From Hirudo medicinalis (taxonomy: Eukaryota; Annelida; Clitellata; Hirudinida; Hirudinidae), in the NCBI GenBank assembly GCA_011800805.1, contig MPNW01000560.1, forward strand, positions 82,724 through 146,723: 64,000 nt of DNA. Reading direction: 5' to 3'. The notes under the pieces are model-generated. The model was not told the origin of the DNA. It worked only from the letters and a program-made list of their open reading frames with translations, and did not search any database. The translations under genes were made by a program, and so were the position numbers. Shown piece by piece: positions 49,435-61,600 of the stretch (positions within the stretch are counted from its first letter, which is position 1; each line of letters starts with the position of its first letter).

Positions 49435-52419
49435 ATGACTGGACCCTTACTTTCAATTATTCATGCATTTCTTGGCAAGTTGAGGGAAGGTTGCAGACAG
49501 GATGTGGAACAACTTTTGAAAGCTGTGCAGAATGATGACATCTCATTAATTTTGAAAACGATGGGGACCATAATCGAAAATTACTCAGAAGAAGGAGAGA
49601 AGGTTTCGGATGAATTAATTTCTGACAATTTCCTACAATTTTTGGTCGATCTCTTGGATTGGGAAAGATTGTCAACGAATCCTGAATTCCTGTTGCATGT
49701 TTACAGCTTGTCTGTGTTATTAGGTTGTCATTACCCCGATCGTAAAATAGCGCTAGAAGGAATGGGTATTGTTACAAAGTTGATTGAGATCCTGGACAAA
49801 GAAAGAGAAACAGGGAAAATGATTTGTGTACAAAAAAACGGTGTTACAATCACCACATGTCACTTCATCGCCAATTTCCTTCCTACTCTACCTTTCTCAA
49901 GATGCTATGAAGATGTTAACAAAATCAGCTCTGGTATCCTATTGAGTGGTCCTCAGTTTGAGGAAACACATAAAGGAATCATGAAATGGATTTTTAATGA
50001 AGAAGATGATGAGTATTCTAGTTTTTATAGCAGTTACACCGGCAATTGGGAAAACTTTGTGTCGTTCTACATTATGCAGGGCGAAGGAGCTTCATCTCGA
50101 GCAATCTCTTTGTTTTCGAAACGGATTCAGGAACATGTCAAAGTCATTTTCAAGACAGTTCACGATATCTGCCAGACATCGAGTTCGTGTCACTTGGTGC
50201 ATCACACTTTACTGTTAAAAGTTATCTTTTGGGCGAATGCTGTCGACAAACTTAACAATTGCTCAGGCATCGGTGAAATTGTAAATTTTACACAGATGTT
50301 GTTATCGTCGACTCATGAACGAGAGAAAATTATTGTCGGTATGGCCATCATTCATAGCTTAATCAGCAAACACATGGATTCATTTCAGTGTCTTCAAGAA
50401 ACAATGAACAACCTGGTATCGATTGTCGGTCCAATAGATTGGATTGAAGGCATCTGTGAAATATTCAGAGAGGACGACTTACGAATCCCCAAGATGCTCG
50501 TTTATTGCTTTCAGGACCAAACTTTCTCTGCAACCTTTCATTTGCAAAACGACTTGATAAACTCTATGCTATTGTATGTCAAACCGAGTCATGACAAAGA
50601 TCGTGACGAATTCGAGAAATCTGATGTTGACAGGATCTATTCGCAACTCAGCACATTCATGAGAATCGTCCTCAAACTTCCAAGAAACACTGATAAAATT
50701 CAAGAAAAATTTACAGTTTCTGATGATGGAGTTCAAGTGTTTCAGTGTCTCGTTTCCTTTGTTATGAAAGCTCTTGAAGCTAATAGAGTTGAAATTATTT
50801 TTGAGGTAGAATGCAATGATTGTAGGCTTAATGGCAAATACATAAATTTTCCGCAAGAGGTAAGTCTGGGTTTGTTCAACTCCATCAACCTTGATGTTAC
50901 TCTTGGGGTTGCGGCTTGTGGCATGAAAGAAAATGATTTGAAAGGTTTAAAAATTCTTAGGCAATGCCTCAAATTAATTTCAATATTCCACGAACTGAAC
51001 GAGAATTGGGGAGTATTGTTTTGTATTCTGACATCAGAAAGACTGATCAACAAGGCACATTTTATCAGCCAACGTTTCACTGAGTATGTTAAACAATTTA
51101 TTTTAGAACATAATGGTAAAAGGTCGCCCTTCACAGAAGATTATACCCGCTTTGAATATATTAAGGATTATTATTACTTACTCCCATTTGATGTGAGGCG
51201 CTTCATGATCATGGAATACTTTAAACGCAAAAATGAAACTGAAGTTGAAGCTTTTGTTCAGAGAGGAAACTTAGTAAATGATATAACCAAGAAATTACCA
51301 AATTACAAATTTCACAATTCAATTTTTAATTTCCGATTTGCGGAAGAGCCGGGCACAGGCTCAGGTCCAACGAAGGAGTTTTATACTGAATTTTCTCGTG
51401 AATGTTACAGATATGACTTGGATCTATGGATTGGTGATCCAATCGAGGATTCGGACGGAAATGTTTACGTCAACTCGCCGTGTGGACTGTTTCCTAAGCC
51501 GATAATATCGCAGAAAGAATCCATGTTAAAATACAAGGCAATCGGAAGGATATTGGGCAAATGTTTTGGTAATGGCCATCAAATGGACATCAATTTCAGT
51601 AAAGCGTTCTACAAAATTACATTGGGGACAGTTTTCTATCAACAACTATCTCTTATTGACTTGAAAGATGTGATGCCAAACGTTTACAAATTGGCTGCAG
51701 ACATGGTAGACTCTCTGAGGATCAAATGGGGAATTGAAAAAGAAGAGGCATTAACAGCAGAAGAAAAAATGGAGGCAATATCCAACATTACATGCGATGG
51801 CTCATCTTTTAAAGATCTCTGCTTAAACTTCACAATTCCAGGTTTCCCGGAGATGGAAATGAAGGAAGGAGGCAAAGACGTCCTTCTATCGATTGAAAAC
51901 GTCGAAGAATACTTGAAGTTACTCGTTTGGTGGTTGTTGTTCAAATGTCCTGAAGATTGCGCAAACCATTTTATTGGAAGCGAACTTTTTTATGAATCAG
52001 AACAATTGGTCATCTTCAACATGGATGAAATTGAGACGTTATTTTGCGGTTCCAACGTGGAGAAATGGACCGTGGATTTCCTGAAAGCAAATTGTGTTCT
52101 GTTGGATGGATTCTCCATTGATAATCCGGTTATCAACTACTTGTTTGAAGTTCTAGCAACATTGTCAGAAGATGAACAGCGGAATTTTTTGCAGTTTACT
52201 ACAGGGTCAACGCGATTGCCATATGGTGGACTAAAGAATCTCTCACCAAAACTAACGATTAGGCGCAAATTGTCTGTGGGCACTCCTGACAAATATTTGC
52301 CTGTATCCTGGACATGTTCGAATACCCTTTTCATTACCAAATATAGTAGTAAAGAAATGCTCAGAGGGAAACTGCTTTTAGCCATTCGGGAAGGCAACAA
52401 ATCTTTCCAAAATTTCTAA
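49435..52419 (+). CDS. HECT-domain E3 ubiquitin ligase, TRIP12/UFD4-like, single exon
   Basis: A 994-residue open frame. HECT ligases take ubiquitin from an E2 onto a catalytic cysteine and pass it to substrate. The HECT domain covers roughly residues 570-994: FRFAEEPGTGSGPTKEFYTE at about 632-651 matches the TRIP12/UFD4 form of the N-lobe, and the C-lobe has SWTCSNTL with the likely catalytic Cys961 (codon 52315-52317), then YSSKEMLRGKLLLAIREG, as in that subfamily. The first 550 residues are helical and may form ARM/HEAT-like repeats, but I see no WWE domain or other known module. The protein is much shorter than animal TRIP12 (about 2000 residues). There is no intron in the coding region, unlike its neighbours. 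An acceptor-like ttacag at about 49330 may mark a 5'-UTR exon. The start has no upstream in-frame Met. Confidence 0.92.
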   Translation: MTGPLLSIIHAFLGKLREGCRQDVEQLLKAVQNDDISLILKTMGTIIENYSEEGEKVSDELISDNFLQFLVDLLDWERLSTNPEFLLHVYSLSVLLGCHYPDRKIALEGMGIVTKLIEILDKERETGKMICVQKNGVTITTCHFIANFLPTLPFSRCYEDVNKISSGILLSGPQFEETHKGIMKWIFNEEDDEYSSFYSSYTGNWENFVSFYIMQGEGASSRAISLFSKRIQEHVKVIFKTVHDICQTSSSCHLVHHTLLLKVIFWANAVDKLNNCSGIGEIVNFTQMLLSSTHEREKIIVGMAIIHSLISKHMDSFQCLQETMNNLVSIVGPIDWIEGICEIFREDDLRIPKMLVYCFQDQTFSATFHLQNDLINSMLLYVKPSHDKDRDEFEKSDVDRIYSQLSTFMRIVLKLPRNTDKIQEKFTVSDDGVQVFQCLVSFVMKALEANRVEIIFEVECNDCRLNGKYINFPQEVSLGLFNSINLDVTLGVAACGMKENDLKGLKILRQCLKLISIFHELNENWGVLFCILTSERLINKAHFISQRFTEYVKQFILEHNGKRSPFTEDYTRFEYIKDYYYLLPFDVRRFMIMEYFKRKNETEVEAFVQRGNLVNDITKKLPNYKFHNSIFNFRFAEEPGTGSGPTKEFYTEFSRECYRYDLDLWIGDPIEDSDGNVYVNSPCGLFPKPIISQKESMLKYKAIGRILGKCFGNGHQMDINFSKAFYKITLGTVFYQQLSLIDLKDVMPNVYKLAADMVDSLRIKWGIEKEEALTAEEKMEAISNITCDGSSFKDLCLNFTIPGFPEMEMKEGGKDVLLSIENVEEYLKLLVWWLLFKCPEDCANHFIGSELFYESEQLVIFNMDEIETLFCGSNVEKWTVDFLKANCVLLDGFSIDNPVINYLFEVLATLSEDEQRNFLQFTTGSTRLPYGGLKNLSPKLTIRRKLSVGTPDKYLPVSWTCSNTLFITKYSSKEMLRGKLLLAIREGNKSFQNF

Positions 52420-52491
52420 ACTAATCCTGACTTGATTAGTGCTTTGTGCTACATCTTCTTTTACTTCATCTTCCTTAAAACCTTTGTTTTT

Positions 52492-52510
52492 AATAAATAG
52501 ATTAAATAAA
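52492..52510 (+). terminator. Poly(A) signals of the HECT gene
   Basis: Two AATAAA hexamers, at 52492-52497 and 52505-52510, about 75-90 bases after the stop codon. Confidence 0.7.
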
Positions 52511-52839
52511 ACCCTTAATATTAAACCATTAATTGCACTTGATTATTTTAGTTTAAGGTTTATAACAATAGAAGTGTGACAAGGAAATTTAGTGAAAGAT
52601 TCATCTATACTTAATGTTTTCAAGAAATAAGATATTCACAACTTTTAATTAATCCCTCAAAAACGCAAATTCTATTTCTAGTATTTAAATTAACGTATTT
52701 TGTTACAATGACATTTTTATTACTAGACTATTATTAGTGAATGTCACATAATTAAGAATAATAAAAGTCCAAAAGGAGCATCCGAAGAGATGTATTCCCG
52801 CTAGTAATCTGTAATTTAAAAGAGAAAATACATGTATTG

Positions 52840-53110
52840 TGTGTATGTACATCTCTCACCCAAGAACTCCTCCCAAATGGTGATCGATAGCGACTTGAAA
52901 TTTGCACAGGTCCTTCTCTATGACATTCCCAGGTCAGCCGTGCTATTTTCAGTTTTCAACTTTCACCTAAATCGAGATTTAAACTCGAGAGCTATTGAAA
53001 GCAAGGAGCATTGTGCTACCGCATGGTTTAATGGTTAAGACTTCGCCTCTCACGATGGCAGCGCGGAATCGAACCTCGTTGCGGGAGCACCGCCCTAGCC
53101 ATCCAGCTCT
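52840..53110 (+). repeat. Dispersed repeat family A copy 2 with tRNA-like end
   Basis: 52840-53000 matches 17922-18110. It continues into ggtttaatggttaagacttc and a box-B-like gaatcgaacct, with ctc in the anticodon position, a degenerate tRNA-Glu-like segment. Stems do not pair well, so it is a retroposon part, not a tRNA gene. Confidence 0.65.
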
Positions 53111-53194
53111 TATAGGGTAAGTTTAACTGGCTTTGAAGGCTGTAAATAATAACGGCATGAATAACATTAGTTATAATAAACAAAAAACGAGTGG

Positions 53195-53430
53195 TAATGA
53201 CTCAAAGTTTGATTGTAGTGGTATATGCCGGAACTTCAAGACCACAAATTAATATGTTAATTAATAAGATTAGCATATTTGAACACGAACACACCAATCT
53301 GGAAGATGTTAATTGATAAATGTAGTTTAAATATTTCAAATTTATGTTTGCAAGGGGTGATGGGAGACAAGTGAAACATGGCCCAAATTAAACGCTTGTT
53401 TAAAATGTGCAGAGATTTAGGACAAGATGG
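53195..53430 (+). repeat. Dispersed repeat, family B copy 2
   Basis: Inverted relative to 28890-29130, with the blocks caagtgaaacatggcccaaa and ggaacttcaagaccaca in common. Confidence 0.75.
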
Positions 53431-55560
53431 GTGGTTGGATGTCGAAACAATGTTGCAATGAGAGAGATATGGAAGCACCAGGGCAAGGCATAACGTAAGA
53501 AAGACTAGTTCTGCTATCAACATTGTGATAGAGTCGAGATACCATTCTAATATTTTTTAGAAACTTTAGATTTTATGTATTGAATGTGGTTTAACCAGGA
53601 AATGTTTTCATTTAAAAACACATCTAAAAATTTAACTGAGGAAACACGATTAATGGAGGAGTTATGAATGGAATGAATGATATTAAGTTAGAGGTCAAGT
53701 TGAATGTTATCTCTGAAATGGTATTTGAAGAAAGTGATGTTAAGAGGGTTAAGTCAGTTAAGCACTGACATGGATGATAATATGATAAATCACATGATTT
53801 CATTATCATTAAATATGAGAATCAATGCAATTCCTGCTTACAAATTATTTTCATATTATTAAATATAAACTTAGTTTAAATTTATGAGTCCAGAGTCTTT
53901 TAGACAAAAGAAATAAGCCATCCATCATCTTCATCAGAAACATCATCCCTTTGATATATCCATCATCCCTTCGTTCCCTAGGTGGCCTCGAAAAACGAAA
54001 AAAGTACACATGAATAAATAAAGAAATAATGTATATCTTAATGTTACTTTTTTGACTTCACTTATAATTATTATTCTTCAATGAATTCAAAACGAGAAAA
54101 TGTCAAAATCACTTTGAAACTGACCTAATAAAAGATAATTGAAAAGAAAGACTTCAATAAAATGGTGGTTAAGAATATAACTGCATAGTTGGAATATCCG
54201 TATCCACACTGTTAGAAATAACAGTGTAATTTATAAGTATTTTATTATATTTTAATATAAATTTATAATTTATAAGTAATAAATTATTAAATATAAAAAA
54301 TATTACAAATATTGTAACTATAATTAAATTGTTAAAAATAGTGGAGCCTCGACGTGGCTATCAAAGAATTGAAATTAAAAATTCAATAATTTTTGAGGTG
54401 AAATTTGATGAATTGTTTGGCAACGGTTGTTCACTATCGATATTCGTGTGCACTTGCTTCGCATTGATTGGAATTCAAAAGTCCTAATTACGACTACAAC
54501 ATACATTAGTTACATAGTCACATTAAGAATAACAATACTTGTTAATAATAATAAGTCTGTCTTTTAATTAATTTGTAATAATAATTATTATTTAATATAA
54601 GCAATAATATATCTGTATATATAAGTATTTATCAATAAGACTTTCAACACTTTCAACATGACAAGCGATGCTCTGAAAAGCTGTGAAGTTTCATAAACTA
54701 AAAATGTGTAAATAAATGCAAAAGACAGCACATCATGAAAATCAAATTTCATAAATCTCATCACTGCAATGTTCTTTATTAGGTTCACTAAACTATATTT
54801 TAAATTTGAATTTTGATGCCTCAATGCATCAACATTTAATGCATCAACTTGAATTCTTTGATGGGTGGGGGCCATGATTTCAAACATTTTTATTTCTGAA
54901 GAATAATTTTTTGCAGATCTTCATTGCCTTTCTAATTGCAAATTTCAAGCTATGCCTTCTTGTTTTCCGTCAACCCTGCTGTTTCTGAAATGGCTCACTT
55001 AATAATATCATAAATAATTCTTTAAATAATTTATTATTAAATCTTTCTTCATTAAAACAAACAAGTTTAATGTAAGGCAATCATCCATCATCAATCTGTT
55101 GAAACCTTGACAACTGAGGTGCCTTATTGAAATTAAGCCTTATGTCACTTTCATGTCACTTTCATGTCACTTTTTTTTCACATTATTATTTGAGCAGAAA
55201 AAGACATTAAGCGATGATTTTTGCCAAAATCACAGTTTGAATTCAAATTTTTAACTCAATTTCGGTACTGAAAGGCCGGGTTTCTTCATCGCTCCAAACA
55301 TAATTATTTTTTTATTGTGATCATTTCGGTCCTTTATGAAGGCACATTAACATTATTACCTTGCTGTGGCATCTGAGTTGCAGTGCAGTTACTAATATAT
55401 TAAATATAATAAAATTATGTCACATTATTTGAAATTGCACAATTTATATTTCATTATAACAAATTACAACAAATTGCATTTCATTCACAATTTATTGATC
55501 GTGAGCTCCAAGGCAAGTTTTAATTTGAAAGTTTAAAATCAATGGTTTATCGATCGTACC
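53431..55560. other. Intergenic gap upstream of the A2M-family gene
   Basis: Strongly AT-rich, no exon or transposon domain recognised. Includes a triple tcatgtcact repeat near 55143-55172. Confidence 0.4.
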
Positions 55561-55563
55561 GTC

Positions 55564-55639
55564 TATAAAAGGGAGGCAGAAGAGACCATTGGCAGGCTGT
55601 AACAAAAATTGCTCCTTGCGATTTCTTGTTACATTCAAG
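55564..55639 (+). promoter_or_regulatory. TATA box and 5'-UTR exon of the A2M-family gene
   Basis: TATAAAAG at 55564-55571. A transcript starting about 25-30 bases later would give a short leader ending at caag|gtgagt (donor at 55640). The intron ends ttcacag at 55697, immediately before the ATG at 55698, so the start codon opens the second exon. Confidence 0.65.
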
Positions 55640-55697
55640 GTGAGTTTTTTCTCATTGAATTCTTCTATTTTAAATAAATTATTGTCTTTATTCACAG

Positions 55698-58600
55698 ATG
55701 GCAGAAAGTTATCTATGCCTGTCCTTGTTGGTTGCGTTCGTATCTTCCGGTTTGGCCATCCATGCTGTTCCGACGACCAACACGTACAACGATATTTTTA
55801 CATTTATGTACGACGCTTGGGTGAAGTTTTTAAAGTTTTGAATTAAATTTGCAGGTCTTATGTTGTTGTGACAAGCGATGTTCTCGTACCTGGCTCTGAA
55901 CTCCTGATTGACTTGCACCTGCTCGATCTGATCAAATCTGACTCCAAGGAAGGAGACAAGGAACCTGATGAATGCGTCCTCAATCTCAGCGTTTCATCGG
56001 ACGATCACCTGTGGTACCGTTCTGCATGGAAAATTGAGCTAGACAAGACTCCAAAGAGTTATTTTTAACTGAATTATTTTTCTCAATCACTCATGTCTTG
56101 GACAAATTGTAATTCTGAATGACTCATAATTTGTGTCACAGGTTTCTCCAAAACACTGAGAATCCTGGTTAGCATAAAATATTGGCAAGACTCTCAATTA
56201 CTCAATTTAATTTAATTTAATTTTTCAATCTTTTGATTTACAGGTGTCATCTGATAAGAAGTCGTTGGGAAACAAATCAGTCCTCAAGATCGAGTCAAGT
56301 TCCTGCTTCAAGTTCTCTCGTTCAGTCGAAGTTCCAACTGGAAGAAGAGACTTGTTGGTTTCCCTCCGCACTGACAAATTGAAGAACCACCCTGGAGAAC
56401 TTGGTTTGTTGTTAAAGTAACACCTGTCATAAAATATATATTAAAAATAAATAATTGAACATTTGTTTCAGTGATGATCGAGTCTCTTGTCCTAACTCAT
56501 GAATTGAAACCATACTTGAAGCCGGTCAACCTCTCCATCCATGTTAGATTCAAAATGCAGTGCAATCTTAAAAAAAAACATGCTATTAATCTTCCTTTAA
56601 AATTTTTCAGAACTCACAAGGCGTTCAGCTCGTCAAATGGTTCAACGTCACCACTGAAAAAGGTTTGCATTTTGAAGTAGCCTCTTTGTAGATTAATTTG
56701 TAAAATATTCTCTCAGTTGTATGCAAATTAATAACTCATTTAATTGTAAATTGTATTAACAATTGAATATTAACAAATTGTAAATTATTAATTTACAGGT
56801 CTGCTCAGAAAGGAATATTTCATTCCTCTACTTGCGCAATCCGAAGAATTGACTCTCACCTTGGAAAACCACGTGAGGACAAAATTCTATCAATTGTTTA
56901 CCACTAACCTAATGTTCTATTTTGCTGCCGAATGTTTTAATTTTAGGGACAGGTGGTTAACCATACCTTCGAAATTGAACGCTCTCAACCTTACGGTGGG
57001 AAATTTAGTTGAGAAGATGAAATATTTACGACGAGACCATAATTTTAATTTTCACATTGTTTATTCAACATTAATGAGACGTAAAAATGGTTTCAGATAA
57101 AGAATATTTCCTGGTTGAAGTTACATCTCCTAGGTATCACACTCTTCATTCTGGTGATGAGAGCAAAAGTCCTAACTTGGAAGTCTCTGTGGTAGCCTGG
57201 TAATTGCTGCATTAGTTTATAATTTTTATTAACATCAATTGGTTACTTATAACATATTAAGTAATATAAAAAATAATATATGATTAAACATATTTTACTT
57301 TCAAACTGATTAAATTGTAATATTAAATTGTTAAAATGTCTAGCCATCATTCTGGTTCTCCACTGAAAGGAAATGTGGAACTACAACTTTCTCTTGGAAA
57401 CAAATCAGGATCATTGCCTCCAGTTGAGGTAGCATTTTAATGATGATAGTCATGGAATATTTGAAAAAATATCAACTTTGAATTGTGAATGAGGCATTTT
57501 AACTAATTCTAACCGATGCATTTAACAGCTCGTTGCTGGTCACAAAGCATTTTCACTGAAGCTCGACGAAATCAAGAAAGCCTTGACTCTGAAAACGGAA
57601 GAACCCCTTCTAGGACGCGAGGTCAAAGTTTCAGTTAAAGTGGAAGAAATGAGTCCAGGTGAAGAAGTGAATGAAAGTGATGTTAAGAAGGAAGGAGGAA
57701 TGAAAGAATCCAAAAAGAGATCAAACTTAGTGGTTCCTGTCACCAGGAATGTCCTCGTGACATTTGTTGATCAATCTTACGTTTTGTTCTTCAGTCAATT
57801 CACTCCTCTCTACTTCAAGCCTGGACTGTCGTACGTTGGACAAGTGAGATAAAAAATAATTGCTTTAGATATTTACAAAATGACACATTTTTAATTACAT
57901 TCTTATATTCCTATGTCACATTGTATTGTATTCTCATCAGATGTTACTGAAACCAGTCGAGGAAATGCGCCAAAATAGTTCAGAGGAAATAAAGATTAAA
58001 GTCAAGGTCAAGCACTACAACTCAAAGTCAAAAAGTCCCAAAGAAGAGAATCTGACAGTTATTATGAAACCAAACTCTCTTGGCGAGTTTTCTTTCAAGG
58101 TATCCAAAGACGATAACAAACTTGAACTTGAGGTAAATATCATATTTTGCAGTTGAATTTCTTTAAAATGTACTTGTTTTTTATTAATCTTTTTCTTTAA
58201 ATTTCAGGCTCAACTTGAGGACAAAGAATCTGGTAAGGTTGTGAAAGCTCACCTGGAAGTTCTTCCATTTTCTACCAAAAACAAGGATGGACACTTCCTA
58301 CAGGTCTTGATGAAACAGAAACCACCAAAAGTTGTTGTGAGTGTAAAATCGTATAATACGAATTTGTTCACACTCATCACTGAAAATTTTATGCAGGTCG
58401 GTGAAACACTTAAAGTCAAGGTCGAGTCAACGTTTCCAACCAGTGAGGTCCTCTACCATGTTTTTTGTCAACCAGGGTTGGTTCTCTCAGGAAAGTTTGT
58501 GGCTCCCTCTCCAGCAACAAAACACGATCTTTCTCTGGTCCTCCCACAAAATGTCAGCCATCTTTTGTCGTCTCCTCGTCTCGTTGTGGAAGTTCTCAGT

Positions 58601-61600
58601 CCGAGCAATGAAATTCTTTCTGACAGTTTACGATTTGTTGTTGAGCAAAAGAAGGAAAGCCCAGTAAGAATTAAAAAAATATATATCTGTAATAATTAGT
58701 TCCTGATTACAAGTTAATATTCATTCCATCAAATTCAGCTGGAAATATTGGTAAAACCTGAAGTTGCTAAACAAGGAGAGGTTGTTGAATTGGTTGTCAA
58801 AGCAGAACCCTTCACCAGTGTTTACCTGCTCTCCATTGCGGATCTACTGGCTTTTGAGCCAAAAGAAGAGGAACTCCGAAAAGTTGTTGTTAGCAGGAAT
58901 TTGACATTTACATTTTGCGACATCTTTATCAAGAAAAGATATTTAGTATGCTTACATAATAATTTCTAACACGTTTATATTTACAGGCGAATGAGAAAAT
59001 GTTGAGATATCTTCACAACCTGAATTCTTCACACTTCTCTCGAACCATGAATGATCTCGGCAAAAGTTCCATGACTATTCCTTCGTTGGCTCCTGATTCT
59101 CAAAGAGTCCATAATGTGAATTATAATCCATCAATGATGCAATTAATTCATTAAACTACTTTGTTAATTAAACAAAAATTACGTACTTCACAGGAATCTG
59201 GAAGTCTCCTCCTCAGTGATGGCCTCTTGTTCGTTGATCCAAGTAAGTTCATTTGATTTTTTTACGGAAAAAACACCCAATTCATGATTTTTTACATTGC
59301 ATTGCTAACTAAATGATTTGCTTTCAGGCAAACCATGGCCGACCCCCGTCTACAAGAATGGAACATTGGATGACCTTGAACCATCACATTTGGAAAAAGT
59401 TGAAGGATTTGATACAAACTTGTGGAAACTAGCTGTAACTGTCGGGTTGGTTGGAAGATGTTTAACATTTAAACGTATGATTATACAGTTTTATAGTAAT
59501 AGGAGTAATTATTCTATCTCTGTACAAGTAATATTAACAATGACTAATTGTAAAATTAATGTTATTCTCTGTGCAGTTATTGGTGGTTTCCTAAAATAAT
59601 TAATAAAGTTGAAGCTCGATTTCTATTTTAAATAATGTTAATTTATGCAATTAAGAATTGTTATTTATTTTTTCAGACCATCAGGCGAAGAGAAACTTCG
59701 TTTTGTTCTCCCCGATGAATCAAGACTTTATACTTTTGCTGCTTTTGGTTTCACACCTGGAAATGGTCTCGTTGTTGTTGAAAAACCTGTTCAGGTGTGT
59801 CACACCATTTCAGCATTCTCCAACCAATCTAGCTCGTAGTTATTAATTTAAATGTTTTGTGGATGAAATTTTATTTCAATTCAAAACAAGATTAGAATCA
59901 AACGTTGCTATGATTCTTGAGAAAGTAACATCTTATTTGATCATAAACATTTTACATTTTAGTTGCTGTCCACATCTAAAGTTGTGTCTTCTTTGAAACA
60001 TCCGAAATCCGTGGTACGAGGTGAGGAGGTAGTTTTGGAAGTTCACCTGTTCAACAACCAGGACAAAGAAGCTAAGGTAAATTTTAAATTGTACCTATTA
60101 AACATGCTAAATGTACGCGGACGTTGCAACATTTATAGGTTAAAGTGACCGTGAAAGAATGGCATGATTGGCTTAGAAAGGAAGCAGAAAATGATGTGGA
60201 AGACAAATACTTTGACAAAGATGTTGTTGTGAGTTTCATGAATATTTTTAGTGAAATAGTTTATTAAATAAGCGAATCAATTTTAGTTGCAACCCAAGCA
60301 ATTGGGAATGGTGACAGTTCCCTTGAAAACGTCACCAACCACTCAAGAACCACTTGCATTCGAAGTCGAAGTCGTTTCCGATGATATTCACCACAAACTC
60401 AATTCATCTGTTGAGCTTAAAGTAGGCATAATGATGTAATTAGTTTATTTTAATTATCTATTTACTAAGCATTTTCCAATCGCAGTACCAAGGATATGAA
60501 GTAGTTCCATCAGAAAGTTTGGTGCTCGACAATTTCAACGGAGAACAAGTCCTCCATGTTGACGTTCCAAAGAACATCACAAACCCCATCGAAAAGTCAG
60601 AACAAGCTCATGTGAAAATCTACGGTAACTAACCTGTATACTAATAATAATATTTTAATTAATAATATCAAAGTGATCAACTTTGCAAATGAATTCAATT
60701 TCATATCGCAGGTCATCCTTTGGGCCCCGCTATAGAACACGTCTGCCAAAACGTCAACAAATCAAACATACTGGAGGAAAGAACGAAATTAGATTTTGTC
60801 CTCGCTGTCAATGTTCTCGAACACATCTCCAACAACTCACTTTTCGACAATTCCGTGCATGTCGACTACAGCAAGAAGAAATTGCCCTTCCATGTTACTT
60901 TTGAAGCTCCAGTTGACAAGGAAAAGTGCGTCCCATCTGTTAGAGATTGTAAGTATTACTTTTTCCATCCCCAATAAAAATATTTTCATGACAATCAAGC
61001 TTGATGACGTATTTCAGCTCTGCAGCATTTGTTGAATAGAAGGAATGAGGATGGATCCTTTTCTTTCTACCCGAAACAACCTGGTTACGTTTGGTAAAAC
61101 AGTTTTATGATTTACAAAAAACATGCTTGAAAGCGAAACAACTGTCGAGTTTAATTTTTGCAGGCTCACCTCTCTAATGCTGGATTTCACAGTTGTGTTG
61201 AGAAATGTGCTTTACTGGGATGAAGGTCACGTCGTTGAAACTGTGAAGTGGTTAGCCAAACAACAGAAAGAAGACGGATCTTTTGTTGAGGACAAGGCTG
61301 CCATCGTTCTTAGAAATGATCTGGTAAAAGAATGCTTTTGATTGAATTTTTGATTCATTGTAATTTCATGAATTTTTTGTTTAAACAGGACGAAGAATCT
61401 CATCACGTTCCATTGACTTCACAAGTAGTTGCCTCACTTCTCGAAGCATCTAACAATCTTGAGGTAAGCAATTAATAGAATAATTCAAAGAATTACAATT
61501 ATTAACAACTTAGGGGTGTAACATCTCAAAAACTATAACTAATTAAATAATTAACAGCTTCCCGAAGAAGAAGTCAAGCTAGTGAAATCAGTGACCAAGA

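Noticed and set aside
50742..51134. 130-codon minus-strand frame inside the HECT gene
   Set aside because: Antisense shadow; the plus frame is continuous with catalytic motifs.
53020..53105. tRNA-Glu gene
   Set aside because: Box-like segments are present but acceptor and T stems do not pair; it continues from a dispersed repeat, so it is retroposon-derived.
57702..57724. Furin site (KESKKRS) as a complement-type chain cleavage
   Set aside because: It lies near residue 372, far upstream of where C3-type proteins are cut, and lacks the full RxK/RR pattern.
57540..57743. Minus-strand frame inside the A2M-family gene
   Set aside because: Shadow of the longest coding exon (57529-57843), no family signature.
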